Shown here piece by piece: positions 1-15,000 of a stretch of DNA of 64,000 bases. How positions within the stretch are numbered: the first letter of the stretch is position 1; each line of letters starts with the position of its first letter. The position numbers and the translations under genes were made by a program. This DNA comes from Liolophura sinensis (Eukaryota; Mollusca; Polyplacophora; Chitonida; Chitonidae). The notes below the pieces were generated by a model, which was not told the DNA's origin, searched no databases, and saw only the letters and a program-made list of their open reading frames with translations. The stretch covers positions 800,169 to 864,168 of the forward strand of contig NC_088297.1 of assembly GCF_032854445.1 (NCBI RefSeq), given 5' to 3'.

Positions 1-47
1 CTGTTATAAAGTGTATGATGACCAATATTCTGCTGTGTTTCACTTAC

Positions 48-3000
48 AGCTGAGCTTTTTCATACAGGTAAAGAATTCCAGCTTTGAAATTGTTCATCTG
101 ACAGAGAACAAGGGCTTGGTCCAAATCATAACCTGCCTGTAATCAGAGAAGAAACGAGGTAACAATAAAACCAGGTGTCACATCAGAACGCAGTGGGCTG
201 AACACTGATCTGGACTACAAGGATCAAATAAAAGGCAGAGTTGATATTTATATCACTGAATTGATAGTTATCTCACTGAGTTGATTTTTATAACACTGAG
301 TTGACATATCACTGAGTTGACATTTATATCACTGAGTTGATATCTATATCACTGAGTTGATATTTATCTTCAAAACTTTTAAAACAGATTCTGTCTTGTA
401 CATGACCTAAAATCCTGCACATAAATTTGCATTTTAGAGGCAAATAAAGGTCATAAAAAGTATTTTTTCGCACTGTAACTACCAAATTTCTCCAGTAGGA
501 TACATGTATTAAACCATCTGTCATTCCAAACATCAGGAGATCAACAAAACTCTCAGGGAAAATGAGCTAACTAGGTCATGGGAAAAATCTTAGGTCATTT
601 ACATATCATTATGCGAAAATAGCTGGATGCATGGAAAATATTCATTCTTAAATGAGACTTTAGTCTTTGTTTAGTTTGTCACACACCAAACTAAAAAAAA
701 AATCTGTTTATCTTAAAATATCTACTATATTGTTATCTTAACTTGCAGGTTCACTTTCATGTAACAACAGCGGTTGAGCATGACTTTTGTACGAACTGAT
801 CAAAAATCCATTAGGAAGCAAATTTTACGCGATTTATTGAAAGAGAATTCCTCCGATTTTATTTCTATCGACACTAGATGTCAACCCATTGAAATATTTA
901 TTGATTCATTGGATTGGTGTTTTACTCCATACTCAAGAGTATTTCGCTTATATGACGCAGCCAGCATTATGATGGAAGGAAATTGGCTGGAGCCCGGGGG
1001 AAACCCACAACCATCCACAGGTTGCTGGCAGACCTTCACACGATTTACTCTGAACACAAATGGTCAATTGTACAATAAATATAACAGAACTTACATCTGG
1101 ATTTTGTAGAAGAGCTAATGTTTTCCTCTCCTTATCTGTGCGCTTCTGAAAGAAAAAAACAAAAGCCACATCTTCAAAACATACACTCTATGATCGACAA
1201 AATTAAGTTTTGAGAGTCACCTGTTTCTGTCAATTTGTCACATGCAGGGCAACCTATTAAGGAAAAAAGTCCTACACTGCTTGTTAACCCCTAACATTGT
1301 TTTTCAACCATTTCTTAAAGATTCTGTACAAATATTACCTTTTTTATATACATGTGAGATATTCACTTCTCATATTTGCTACATGGGTTTCCAAACCAAG
1401 GTAACTCTGACTGAACTATTATAACTTCATGTAAGATGACATGAAAACCTGGCAGTGGTCACAGTACTTCAACATCCCATGTATTAGCCCTACTCCCCAC
1501 TCACCACAACCATCAACATTACATCTGACGGAAAATCTGCGTTCCTACAATGCGATTTGTTGCATCAACTTACAAACTTCAACAAAATAGCACCCAGTAA
1601 ATGCAGCTTTACCGGGTAGGATAGTGCTAGTGAAACTGAAACCCTAAACATCAAACTTTTTCACCTTGCATTTATTTAGCAGATGTTAAAAGTTTATAGC
1701 CAAGGAAATGTGAGAAATAAAGTGTACAAAGGGGAGATAACTCACCGTGATATTCTGCTCATGTGTGACTTCCTGTAGATAGAGTTCTAAAAGGGTGTTG
1801 TAGACCAGACAAGGAGAGCTGGGCTGAACCTGCAAAGGCATTTCAAAGCAGTATTTTTTATTTATCATGCTAATAGAAAAAAACTGAAGTGACCTCAATT
1901 TGACCTTATCACCCAATTTAATATTAACCCTTGTTGTCCAATGTAGTCCAATTTGCATACTGTATCATCATAATTTGCTTTTGGTAACAGGAAATGAATA
2001 AAAACACATTATATCATGCTACAAAATTCTTTGTCCCATTATTTATTTATTTTTCTTATACTGATTTATAAAACTGTACAAGTACAACAACATCAGGAGG
2101 ATGAAAAACAACAATAAACATCAGGAGGATGAAAATCAACAATAAACATCAGGAGGATGAAAAACAACAAAACATCAGGAGGATGAAAAACAACAAAACA
2201 AACATCAGGAAGGTGAAAAAACAACAATAACCATCAGGAGGATAAAAAACAACAATAAACATCAGGAGGATGAAAATCAACAATAAACATCAGGAGGATG
2301 AAAATCAACAATAAACATCAGGAGGATGAAAAACAACAAGAAAACATCAGGAGGATGAAAAACAACAACAAACATTACGAAGATGAAAAAACAACAATAA
2401 ACATCAGGAGGATGAAAAACAACAATAAACATCAGGAGGATGAAAATCAACAATAAACATCAGGAGGATGAAAAAACAACAAGAAAACACCAGGAGGATG
2501 GAAAACAACAATACCTACCCGCACCATATGTTCTAAAAATTCAGTCAACTTCTTGGAATTGTTGACAAAAATATGGATGAATTCTTCTGCACTTGCTTTC
2601 TGAATCTTGGCAATACCTCCTATAAATAGAAAAAAGATCAGAAATCAAAAGGCAGAAACTAGATAACAGCATAACTGTTTCCACCAAATTTAATGATTCA
2701 AACAGCTCATTAAATCTTACAACTACAAACATGACAAGGAAATTCTGCTGTATCATTTACCTTTCATGTACACATCCAGAGACAAACCTTACTGAAGAAT
2801 TGATAACATTTCTTACACCTTTTAACTACACAAAATATTGCACTCGTGCAAAACATCTTCTCACCTTCTAACACATTCTGATCCACCAAAGGTTCTGAAA
2901 ATGTAAAAAAAATACACTTTCTCTTATTTCTTATCAAGTGACAAGCTACCTATTTATATGACACTTCAACTTTTTATTCCTTCCACTAATGCGGTCACTG

Positions 3001-6000
3001 TGAGCTCAAGTCCACCTCATGCTGGCTTCTTCTCCGGTTGTAAGTGGGAAGGTCTGCCAGCAACCTGCGGATGGCTTCCCCAGGGTTGTGCCCGGTTTCC
3101 TTCCACCATAATGCGGGCCCCCATCGTATAAGTGAAATATTCTTGAGTACCGCATAAAACACCAATCAAATAAATAAATAAATAACTTTTTATTGGTAAC
3201 CATCATAGTTCTGTTCCACTTACTTGTTAGTTTTAATGCAGCTCAATAAATTAGTTTTGAGCATCCAAACAGAATTAAAATGGCTCTAAATATCTGGCAA
3301 TGTCACATGTATGTCCTGTGGAGGAACAGCTTCACAAGGAAACAAATCCTGATCACTGGAGAAAAACTTTATGAGCACATATCTTAACTCTTACTTATAT
3401 GCATTTATTTATTTGATTGGTGTTTTACGCCGTACTCAAGAATATTTCACTTATAGGACCGCGGCCAGCATTATGGTGGGTGGAAACTGGACAGAGCTCA
3501 GGGAAAACCCACGACCATCCGCAGGTTGCTGGCAGACCTTCCCAGTAATGTAAAGGACTATCAGGAAGCCAGCATGAGCTGGACTTGAACTCACAGGGAC
3601 CGCATTGGTGAGAGGCTCCTGGGTCACTACGCTGCGCTAGTGCCTTATTTATAAGACAGATAATAGTAGTGCGAAGGCAAAAAATTGCAATTCTCTCAGG
3701 TTTTTTCAAAGTAAACACTATGTACATGTTGTTCGTTTAGATGAACTAACCATGAGAAAAAAGAAAAGCTAGGCACCCCTCCTCCAGTTACATGTATAGG
3801 CTGAAGGGGGCAGGGTAGATGTTCCACAAATAAAAACAATTAGGCTACGAAACCATTAGTCTTCTTGGGTGGAGAGGACACTCCAAAATTTTAAAGAGTT
3901 ATTTCAGTATTTTCAAATAAAATAAAAATATGACACCCACTGCCTTCATACATACACATAAATCGATCTGCCAATCAATCAATAAATCAATTGGCCAATA
4001 AATCAATAAATCTATTGGCCAATCAATCAATCAATTGGCCAATAAATCAATCGGCAAATAAATCAATCAGCCAATCAATCAATAAATCAATCGGCCAATC
4101 AATCAATAAATCTATTGGCCAATCAATCAATCATTTGGCCAATAAATCAATTGGCCAATCAATCAATAAATCAATCAGTCAACCAAATCAATAAATCAGC
4201 TAATCAATCAGATGTGTCAGATCAAGGTGTTTATTCTTACCCACCTACACAAATGACACTGTGCTGACGATTCAGAATTACCCAAATGTCACAACTCACA
4301 AAATATTATTACAGCAGTTTTATATCTTCATAAACAAATATGTTATGATATTTCACCAGGTTTTTCAAACTTACGATCAGAAGGCCGATAATCTGTACAA
4401 AGTCGTTTCAAAAGCTCTGTCGTCTGGTCTGGGGCTTCGTTCATCAAAACTTTACCGTATTGTTTTAGATTGGACTCAGCCTGAAAAATGAAAGTTTACA
4501 CATGAATTATAAATGAAATTTTATGTGCTGTCAAAGAATGTGTGTGAACAACACATATGTAGAGAGAAAAATCACAAGTTAAGTTCCTGTGATAAAATTA
4601 CAATAGAATTAACTAAAACGTAAAAAAAAATTACAGCAGCCTTTAACTCCATGCATCTGTGTTGGGGGCATCAGCCCCTAATATTCAGTTATTTTTCAAA
4701 CCCTTTTCTTGCATTTGGCACATTTTATACATGTATATAACCAAATTATTTTCTAGAATCCCTGTTTCATGTTTTAGAATAACATAACAAAATGACAAGA
4801 GATAAAACACAGGTTTGACACTGAAAGGACTAGTATGAGGACTTAAGCATAGCTTAACTTTTCATACATTTTCATTTTTCTTTAAAATGACTTGTATGAG
4901 GATTTAAGCATAGCCTGACTTTTCATACATTCTGGACCAGCTTGATCCAAGTGTCACCCATGGTTTGTCATTATCCCAAAGTCATTACACACTGACGTAC
5001 TTCGAGGAAGCTTAGTTTGCCGATATACTCCAGGGACTTGGTGTAGTCTTTGCTGTCCTCGAGCTGGATCTTCAGGTACCACTCGTGGATGTTGTGCTTC
5101 TCTGCCAGAAACAGGGCGTGTTTGAAGTACCCGGCCTGACGACACACCTTAATGGCCGTTTCTACGTCAAAGTCCACCTCACGGTCTTTGGTCTGTTAGA
5201 AACAAACAAAAACATACGTAAACATGGAGACATCTTAGGTTATGAGAAAATCAGGGGTGTTTGTTGATCTGATAAATAAAAACGTCTAAACGGGATATTT
5301 AATAGGTTAATGAACAAAGAGAGAAGACATAAATCTCCTGTAATTCTTCAATGTTTCATAATTATTTATTTATTTGACTGGTGTTTTACGCCGTACTCAA
5401 GAATATATGACAGCAGTCACTTCTATGAGTGGAGGAAACCGGAGTGCCCAGACTACCTGGTGTAAACCACTGACCTCGGGGAAAGTTACTGACAAACTTT
5501 CAAAAGAACGAAAATGGAGTATGTTCAAGACCACGCCTCATCCGCCAAAATGGAGCGCATATCTATATGTCACATGTGGTCTTGAACAAACTCCAATTCA
5601 AGCTTGATGAACCACAGAGGCCAACTCAGCCCTGAAGATGCAGGTCTGACTTGAACAAAATAAACTATGATGAAATGTGGCCACATGTTTCAACATACAG
5701 CGTTACATGCAACATGAAACAGTGATAAAAGCTACGCAAAACCCCTGAAGCAAACAGTACAAACTAAAGTACATGCATATAGAAGATATTGCACAATGAA
5801 GGCTGAATACTGGCACCATAATATTGCTCAAGGGAACAGTGGCAATGATAACCCATGAGACGCGAAGTGTCAAGTGTCTCAAAATTTCCACCTTTCACAA
5901 AAGCAATATTTATGGTATCCAACTTTCTCTGCATAATATTCTATTTACTATTAATAGTTTAACAATATGTGTATTAGAATTTTTTCATGTTGAAGGTTTT

Positions 6001-9000
6001 CAGCTGTAGAACTTTAGCGTCACACCCCACATGATGTGTTGTTTGATCAAGTCCTGTCAGTCTGGTTGCATTACACAAAAATGTCAAGGTTGTCCAAATT
6101 TGCATAATGATGTAATCCCACTCAGCTCAGATTGCAACCTCATGAAACAAAATCTCTTTTTTTGACGTCATGGTATCTGGGTGTGAAGCAGCAAAATGCA
6201 ATTACAAAAATGATATCTATGACTTTTATCCGTGACAGAAATCCTGACAAATCATTTATGCAAAACTAATCAATACTACTACTAATCAATACATTTACAG
6301 TGTGTTTACCATAATAAATTCGTCGAGTTTGGAGACATCTTTGAGCTTGGTGTAACAGTTGAGCAGCAACGTTGTGTGTTCTTCCGTCGCCAGCTGAGCC
6401 TTGTGCAACGCCTGTAGGTACTTGGTCAGGTTGTGGATTCTCTGAGCATCCAGGAACTGAAACACAATGACGAGGTCAAAGGTTATGTTTATGTTGGGAT
6501 GTATTTCACTCTTCGTCCAACTGTCAACATGGTCAAAGACTTAAAGCAGAAAATTATTCAGAGACTTGGAAGAAACTCTGTGCACAGCTTTGCCTTGCGC
6601 TAAAGACAAATACATTATAAATTTTGAATGTTGACATTTTTTTCACAATTAAGTCTGAGTATTGTCCCTTCGTATGTAGTCATACGGGGTAATTCGCGCA
6701 TTTTGCTGGACGGAGCTAAAGCTCTCTCTTGGAGAGGCTTCTAGTTTCTGTTATTTATTTGATCAATTTCTAATGCCATTCTAGGCAAATGTTTTTATTG
6801 ATGCAACCGTAGTCTGGATTATGGGTGGAGACCAGCAGACACTGTACAGTGGTCCTCCATTTTGCCCATGGGTCTTATGTCGATGTATGGGTGGAGACCA
6901 ACAGACACTGTACAGTAGTGGTCCTCCATTTTGCCCATGGGTCTTATGTCGATGTAATGACATTGGGAATAAGGTCAGATGAGGTCAGACCACTACACGT
7001 GGTCGTCTACTGGCAACTCAACTAAAATTTACCACTAGAAATAAGCGGCTAAAGTACATATAGGCTGTACCTTTCTGATGACGTAGGAAGCCTCCAGTTT
7101 GCCAATGGTCTTGATGTACTGGTCAATGGCACCGTCATGGTCCCCTTTCCCGTAGAGGTGGTCACCGTACTGGGTGAAGATGTCAATCAGGCCTTCCTGG
7201 TCGTACTGCTGGCTCTTGGCAAGGCTGAGGACAAGAGAGAACAAGAGGCCAGTTCAGGGAATTTATACAGCCCTACACTAAATCATAACATTCCAACTAC
7301 AATGTATTGCCCACATTTATGGTCAACTTGGTTGAAGGTTTAGGGTATCATGCTAAATAAGCAAAACAAGAAATCTGCACACTAAATTTGATCAAAATTG
7401 GACATGAAAAACGAAAGTGTGAGAGATTGCCTGACGAATCCTTAATTCTTTTCAGGACCACCGAGTCAAAGCACTGACTACAGCGACATCATGACATCTA
7501 TGTCCCACACCCAGTCAGATGTATTTATGGCTGTCATGTGTAGAAGTAGTCACATGTAGTCGTAGTCGTACATGTGACATCATGACATCTATGTCCTACA
7601 CCCACAGTCAGATGTATTTATGGCTGTCATGTGTACAACTAGTCACATGTAGTCGTACATGTGACATCATGACATCTATGTCCTACACCCACAGTCACAT
7701 GTATTTATGGCTGTCATGTGTAGAAGTAGTCACATGTAGTCGTAGTCGTACATGTGACATCATGACATCTATGTCCTACACCCACAGTCACATGTATTTA
7801 TGGCTGTCATGTGTAGAAGTAGTCACATGTAGTCGTAGTCGTTCATGTGACATCATGACATCTATGTCCCACACCCACAGTCACATGTATTTATGGCTGT
7901 CATGTGTAGAAGTAGTCACATGTAGTCGTAGTCATACATGTGACATCATGACATCTATGTCCTACACCCACAGTCACATGTATTTATGGCTGTCATGTGT
8001 AGAAGTAGTCACATGTAGTCGTAGTCGTACATGTGACATCAAGACATCTATGTCCTACACCCACAGTCACATGTATTTATGGCTGTCATGTGTAGAAGTA
8101 GTCACATGTAGTCATAGTCGTACATGTGACATCATGACATCTATGTCCTACACCCACAGTCAGATGTATTTATGGCTATCATGTGTACAAGTATTCACTT
8201 GTAGTCATAGTCGTACATGTGACATCATGACATCTATGTCCTACATCCACAGTCACATGTATTTATGGCTGTCATGTGTAGAAGTAGTCACATGTAGTCA
8301 TAGTCATACATGTGACATCATGACATCTATGTCCTACACCCACAGTCACATGTATTTATGGCTGTCATGTGTAGAAGTAGTCACATGTAGTCGTAGTCAT
8401 ACATGTGACATCATGACATCTATGTCCTACACCCACAGTCAGATATATTTATGGCTGTCATGTGTAGAAGTAGTCACATGTAGTCATAGTCGTTCATGTG
8501 ACATCATGACATCTATGTCCTACACCCACAGTCACATGTATTTATGGCTGTCATGTGTAGAAGTAGTCACATGTAGTCATAGTCGTACATGTGACATCAT
8601 GACATCTATGTCCTACACCCACAGTCAGATGTATTTATGGCTATCATGTGTACAAGTATTCACTTGTAGTCATAGTCGTACATGTGACATCAAGACATCT
8701 ATGTCCTACATCCACAGTCACATGTATTTATGGCTGTCATGTGTAGAAGTAGTCACATGTAGTCGTAGTCGTTCATGTGACATCATGACATCTATGTCCT
8801 ACACCCACAGTCACATGTATTTATGGCTGTCATGTGTAGAAGTAGTCACATGTAGTCGTAGTCATACATGTGACATCATGACATCTATGTCCTACACCCA
8901 CAGTCAGATATATTTATGGCTGTCATGTGTAGAAGTAGTCACATGTAGTCATAGTCGTTCATGTGACATCATGACATCTATGTCCTACACCCACAGTCAG

Positions 9001-12000
9001 ATGTATTTATGGCTGTCATGTGTAGAAGTAGTCACATGTAGGCGTAGTCGTACATGTGACATCATGACACCTATGTCCTACACCCACAGTCAGATGTATT
9101 TATGGCTGTCATGTGTAGAAGTAGTCACATGTAGTCGTAGTCATACATGTGACATCATGACATCTATGTCCTACACCCACAGTCACATGTATTTATGGCT
9201 GTCATGTGTAGAAGTAGTCACATGTAGTCATAGTCGTACATGTGACATCATGACATCTATGTCCTACACCCACAGTCAGATGTATTTATGGCTATCATGT
9301 GTACAAGTATTCACTTGTAGTCATAGTCGTACATGTGACATCATGACATCTATGTCCTACATCCACAGTCACATGTATTTATGGCTGTCATGTGTAGAAG
9401 TAGTCACATGTAGTCATAGTCATACATGTGACATCATGACATCTATGTCCTACACCCACAGTCACATGTATTTATGGCTGTCATGTGTAGAAGTAGTCAC
9501 ATGTAGTCGTACATGTGACATCATGACATCTATGTCCTACACCCATAGTCAGATGTATTTATGGCTGTCATGTGTAGAAGTAGTCACATGTAGTCATAGT
9601 CGTACATGTGACATCATGACATCTATGTCCTACACCCACAGTCAGATGTATTTATGGCTGTCATGTGTAGAAGTAGTCACATGTAGTCGTAGTCGAACAT
9701 GTGACATCATGACATCTATGTCCTACACCCACAGTCAGATGTATTTATGGCTGTCATGTGTAGAAGTAGTCACATGTAGGCGTAGTCGTACATGTGACAT
9801 CATGACACCTATGTCCTACACCCACAGTCAGATGTATTTATGGCTGTCATGTGTAGAAGTAGTCACATGTAGGCGTAGTCGTACATGTGACATCATGACA
9901 TCTATGTCCTACACCCACAGTCACATGTATTTATGGCTGTCATGTGTAGAAGTAGTCACATGTAGTCGTAATCGAACATGTGACATCATGACATTTATGT
10001 CCTACACCCACAGTCAGATGTATTTATGGCTGTCATGTGCAGAAGTAGTCACATGTAGGCGTAGTCGTACATATGACATCATGACATCTATGTCCTACAC
10101 CCACAGTCACATGTATTTATGGCTGTCATGTGTACAAGTAGTCACATGTATTCATAGTCATACATGCATAGTTTTTCCCCTGACTACTCCCAAGTTTCCT
10201 CCCACCATAATTCTGGCCTCTGTTGTATAAATGAAATATTCTTGAGTAATAAATAAATGTAGTCGTAGTCATATTTGGTCGTACTCACATGTAGTAACTG
10301 TCACTTACTGTAGTCATGCATTCACTATTACTCGTGCCTGGCAGTATCTTAATATTTCCACCTTTTCACATGTTTGCAAGGTGTTTATTCAGGCATACTC
10401 CAAAGGAATCATTCTGTGTAGACTGATGAACTTATACTTTTTAAAAATCCCTAAAATTGGCCAATCCAACCAATTTAATTTTTGTCTCCAAAATCATATT
10501 AAAAATTTTTATAAACTGCACTTAAAGTTGTTCTTTCACAGGCGAAAGTTTATTTATTTATTTATTCATTTATTTAATTGGTCTTTTATGCTCACTAAAG
10601 AACATTTCACTTGTATGACGGTGGCCAGCATTATGCTGAGAGGAAGTTGGTCAGACTGCAGGGGAATCCCACGACCATCTGCAGTCTGCCAACAGACCTT
10701 CCCACGTACGTTTAGAGAGGAAGCCAACAAGAACTGGACTTGAACTCACAGAGCCAGCCTTGGTGAGAGGCTCCTGGGTTACGTACTTGCAGTTACATTG
10801 AGAATCAGTCAGACTGTCGTTATAGTCAGACTGTAGTTATAATCACACGCAGAGGTAGTCAAATTCCTCGTAACAGTAGTGACAGGAATCCTGGGTAAGT
10901 CGGAACACTCACTTGATAGCCAGCATGTACATGTTCTTCTTGAACAGCATCTCCAGTTTTGTCTGCGTGTCTTTTTCCTGGAGGTGAAACATCTGAAACA
11001 TACACCCATCATACCTAGAAACTACGACCTAGTGATGGTAGCAAAGGCTACCAAAGAGCTCACCTGTAGAGACATCTGAATATAAAACATACACCCATCA
11101 TACCTAGAAACTACGACCTAGTGATGGCAGCAAAGGCTACCAAAGAGCTGGCCTGTAGAGACATCTGAATGTAAATCATACACCCATCATACCTAGAAAC
11201 TACGACCTAGTGATGGCAGCAAAGGCTACCAAAGAGCTGGCCTGTAGAGACATCTGAATGTAAATCATACACCCATCATACCTACAAACTACGACCTAGT
11301 GATGGCAGCAAAGGCTACCAAAGAGCTGGCCTGTAGAGACATCTGAATGTAAATCATACACCCATCATACCTAGAAACTACGACCTAGTGATGGCAGCAA
11401 AGGCTACCAAAGAGCTGGCCTGTAGAGACATCTGAATGTAAATCATACACCCATCATACCTAGAAACTACGACCTAGTGATGGCAGCAAAGGCTACCAAA
11501 GAGCTGGCCTGTAGAGACATCTGAATGTAAATCATACACCATCATACCTACAAACTACGACCTAGTGATGGCAGCAAAGGCTACCAAAGAGCTGGCCTGT
11601 AGAGACATCTGAATGTAAATCATACACCATCATACCTACAAACTACGACCTAGTGATGGCAGCAAAGGCTACCAAAGAGCTGGCCTGTAGAGACATCTGA
11701 ATATAAAACATACACCCATCATACCTAGAAACTACGACCTAGTGATGGTAGCAAAGGCTACCAAAGAGCTCACCTGTAGAGACATCTGAATATAAAACAT
11801 ACACCCATCATCCCTAGAAACTACGACCTAGTGATGTCAGCTCGGCTACAAAAGAGCTTGCCTGTAGACACACGAATGCAAAATTTCAGCTCAAGTCCTG
11901 AAGTCGTGAATTTGGTATTTTACGGTAATTTGCGTCAATGCGCTTTCCATGCATGTAAAACTTCAGGTCAATATGTGCTGTACTTTTTGACATACCTCCC

Positions 12001-15000
12001 CTAACACTTTGTTCAACACTGATTCTATTATACAATACACAAACTCAGGAATTCAGTAATTTATGGTACTTAATATGTACACACGGAATCAACCCTTGTG
12101 CTATTGTGCTCTACATGTATGCAAACCCTGAATCAATGATGGGAATACCCCCATTCTGCTTTTCTGCTCTACAACAACATGTGTGCAAATTCTGAGCTCA
12201 ATACTTTTTGATATGCTTGCAGTACTTTTTGAGACACCACCGCTAACATTTTATTTAACATTGTTTTTCCTGACAGGTTACATGTAAATACTGTGGGGAG
12301 AGCTACACATATATGATCACCAATACAGGGGTGGTAAAGTGGTGGTACAGTGGTGGTAAAGTTGTGGTAAAATTGTGGTAAAGCTGTGGTAAAGTTGCGG
12401 TAAAGTGGTGGATAAACTTGTCGTAAAGTGGTGGTTAAAGTGGTGGTTAAAGTTGTGGTTAAAGTTGTGGTAAAGTGGTGGTAAAGCTTTGGTAAAGTTG
12501 TTGTAAAGTGGTGGTAAAGTGGTGGTTCAAGTTGTGGTAAAGTGGTGGTTAAAGTTGTCATTAAAGTGGTGATAAAGCTGTGGTAAAGTGGTGGTAAAGC
12601 TGTGGTAAAGCTATGGTAAAGCTGTGGTAAAGTTGGACACAGACCCCCATTACAACTTCCGTTTTTCGGTAGGGACGATTGTAGTTCTGTGAATTTTAGG
12701 GTATAAAGTCTTTTTTTGCTCCCAGGCGTCCATTTTTGGTGCACAGGTGCATGCTTGGTATTAAAATGCTGGAAACTGTCTAAACTTTGAGGAGGTATGA
12801 GCTTTATTGATGAAAGTTTGAAACTCTGGGCGAGAGGACACAAGGTGTGAGGTAGTGATGAGGCTGCGAGTGACGTCCCCTTGGCGTTGCTAGGCACGCC
12901 TCCCAGCTGCCGGCATGGAAAGGTCCAGATTTTGACGGTCAACCTATGTCAAGATTTTTATGGCTTCTTTCTCACAGGCTGGGCCAGGTATGCACCAAAG
13001 CTTATTGGCCACGGAATGTTTGGGACTGAGCTACAGTGCTAGACGTTAACATTGTCGCTTATGGAAAATTAATGGGGGTCCGAGGCCTGTACTGACGAAG
13101 TCACCAAAATGTGAAAAATGTCACTATGCGCTTAGATTTCGCAGCAGCCTGATAATTTTTGGTGGGTATGTCTGTGATGTGTTTTGCATTGATTGAGCCG
13201 TTTTATAGCTTCTTGGGGCTATTTATTTTTTGAAAATATCCATTTTGATGAAAAATCGGTAAAATGCTGTTCAGTGTAGGGTAACATGTGTATAGGCATC
13301 CTGAAATGAACAACATGCAACGTTCTAGTATTCCTACGCTTGAAAATGGAGACGTTCAGAGCAGAAATTGCTGCAAAAATTGAAAGTTTCAGTGTTTATA
13401 ACGAAAACGGAGCCTGTCGAGTGTGGACTGGACCATTGACGAGAGATGGTCGATATGGCCTTGCCTCCTACAAAGACCCCGTCACACATCGATGGAAGAA
13501 GAAATACATCAGTAGACTTGTTTATATGGCCAGACAGGGGCTGTCACATTTAGATCCCAAGCTTGATTGTGCCACAACACACGCTGTGTAAATGTGGACC
13601 ACACAAGCTTGGAACCGCATTGTGTTAACAATAACAGGCAGCGCTGCTGCAACGTAGGGCGCTGTCTCGGCCATGGGCAGTATGCAAGGTGCATGCTGCA
13701 TTTAAGACTGAGCAGGTTGGTTTCCCCTCATTAAAAATAATAAATAACAGATGTGTTTCAGATTTTGCTCAATTTCTGTCATCATTTTTTAATTTCTTTC
13801 ACAAGCGACAACAGCAGTGACAAATTTTATACAAAACTGGCGGTTACAAATATCTAGCGTATGTGTGATCTGTTGGGGTGTTGTCCAGTTGTCCCTTGGC
13901 ATAGTCAGTTTTCTCTTCTGGATTTGAAAGCCTGTACTCAATGTGCTCTCGGAGTTTTCTGGCTGTATTGCGGAGTGATCTCCCCTTAACTGTCTGTCGC
14001 TTCTTATAAACCTTGTGGTACTGGTTCACCCTTTCAATCTGTTGTACTGTTTTCTCGCTCCTAGGTGAAATACTGGCGCCGACAGCTTGGAGTTTGGCAG
14101 CCGTGGACTTGTCCTGGCCATTGTTAAGTCTGTGGATTGTGGACGCCGCCCTTCCCTCCATATTTCTGCTGTAGGTTACATTCTTGGGCAAGGAGACGCT
14201 GAGTGATCTGTTGACAGCTTCGCACTTTTGAGTGCTGGTGTTCATCCGGAGACTGGTGACGGCTGTCTCGCTCAACCTCATGTGCAGTACTTCGGTCAAT
14301 AGTTTCCTGTCGTTGTCATCCATGTTGAAAGGGCAGAGTTTACTGGCGGATAAAAACAGGGATCTCTCCCACCAGCTGCTGGTTTCCCCTCCGGAGCAAA
14401 CCACACTGTTCCTGCGGCATTTGGAACAGTCCCCACCGTAACACCTGACCGTTGCATCCACAACCCTGGGTAGGTAAGCTTTTATTTTCCTTATGTCACC
14501 AATGTGCTCAGACATAAGTTGAGAAAATATCAAGCTACACCTGGCCTTAACATCCTGACTCAACACCTTCTGTGCTTTCTTCCTGGCTTCCCTCGTTCGG
14601 CCCTGTCCTTCAAACATGGCATCGCTGAACTTAGCCTGGTTACATTTCTTGAACTGGGATCTACCAAGGTGCGTGGGGTCTGCTAACCGTTCGACCTCCC
14701 ACAGTGGCTCGACCAGTCGGATGCTGTCCTCCACTCCCTTGGCTGACCTGGAGTCGCCGTCCGTGGTTACGTGCTTGGCTAAAACACCTTGCCTCGCCAA
14801 TCCCTCGCCAATCTCGTTCCCCATATTATACTCGGACCAGGGGGCATGTGGGTTTGTGTTCGCTGTGCACTCCTCGTGTCCTCCAGGGCACTTTACTTGG
14901 AAGCCTTTTCCTCTCAGCCAGGACCCAGTCCAACACAATTTATTCTTCAGTGCTGCGGAGACAATGTATTGCTTGTCTGTTGATGTCTCCACTGCCAGGG

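Noticed and set aside
7519-10230. 903-residue protein-coding gene on the plus strand
   Set aside because: It is entirely a 93-bp minisatellite whose unit length is divisible by three, lies in a VPS11 intron, and has no domain or promoter. Annotated as a repeat.
12169-12942. 257-residue minus-strand open frame
   Set aside because: It runs through the terminal repeat into the minisatellite (YHHFTTTL peptide); its first part recurs identically in the other terminal repeat. No protein pattern.
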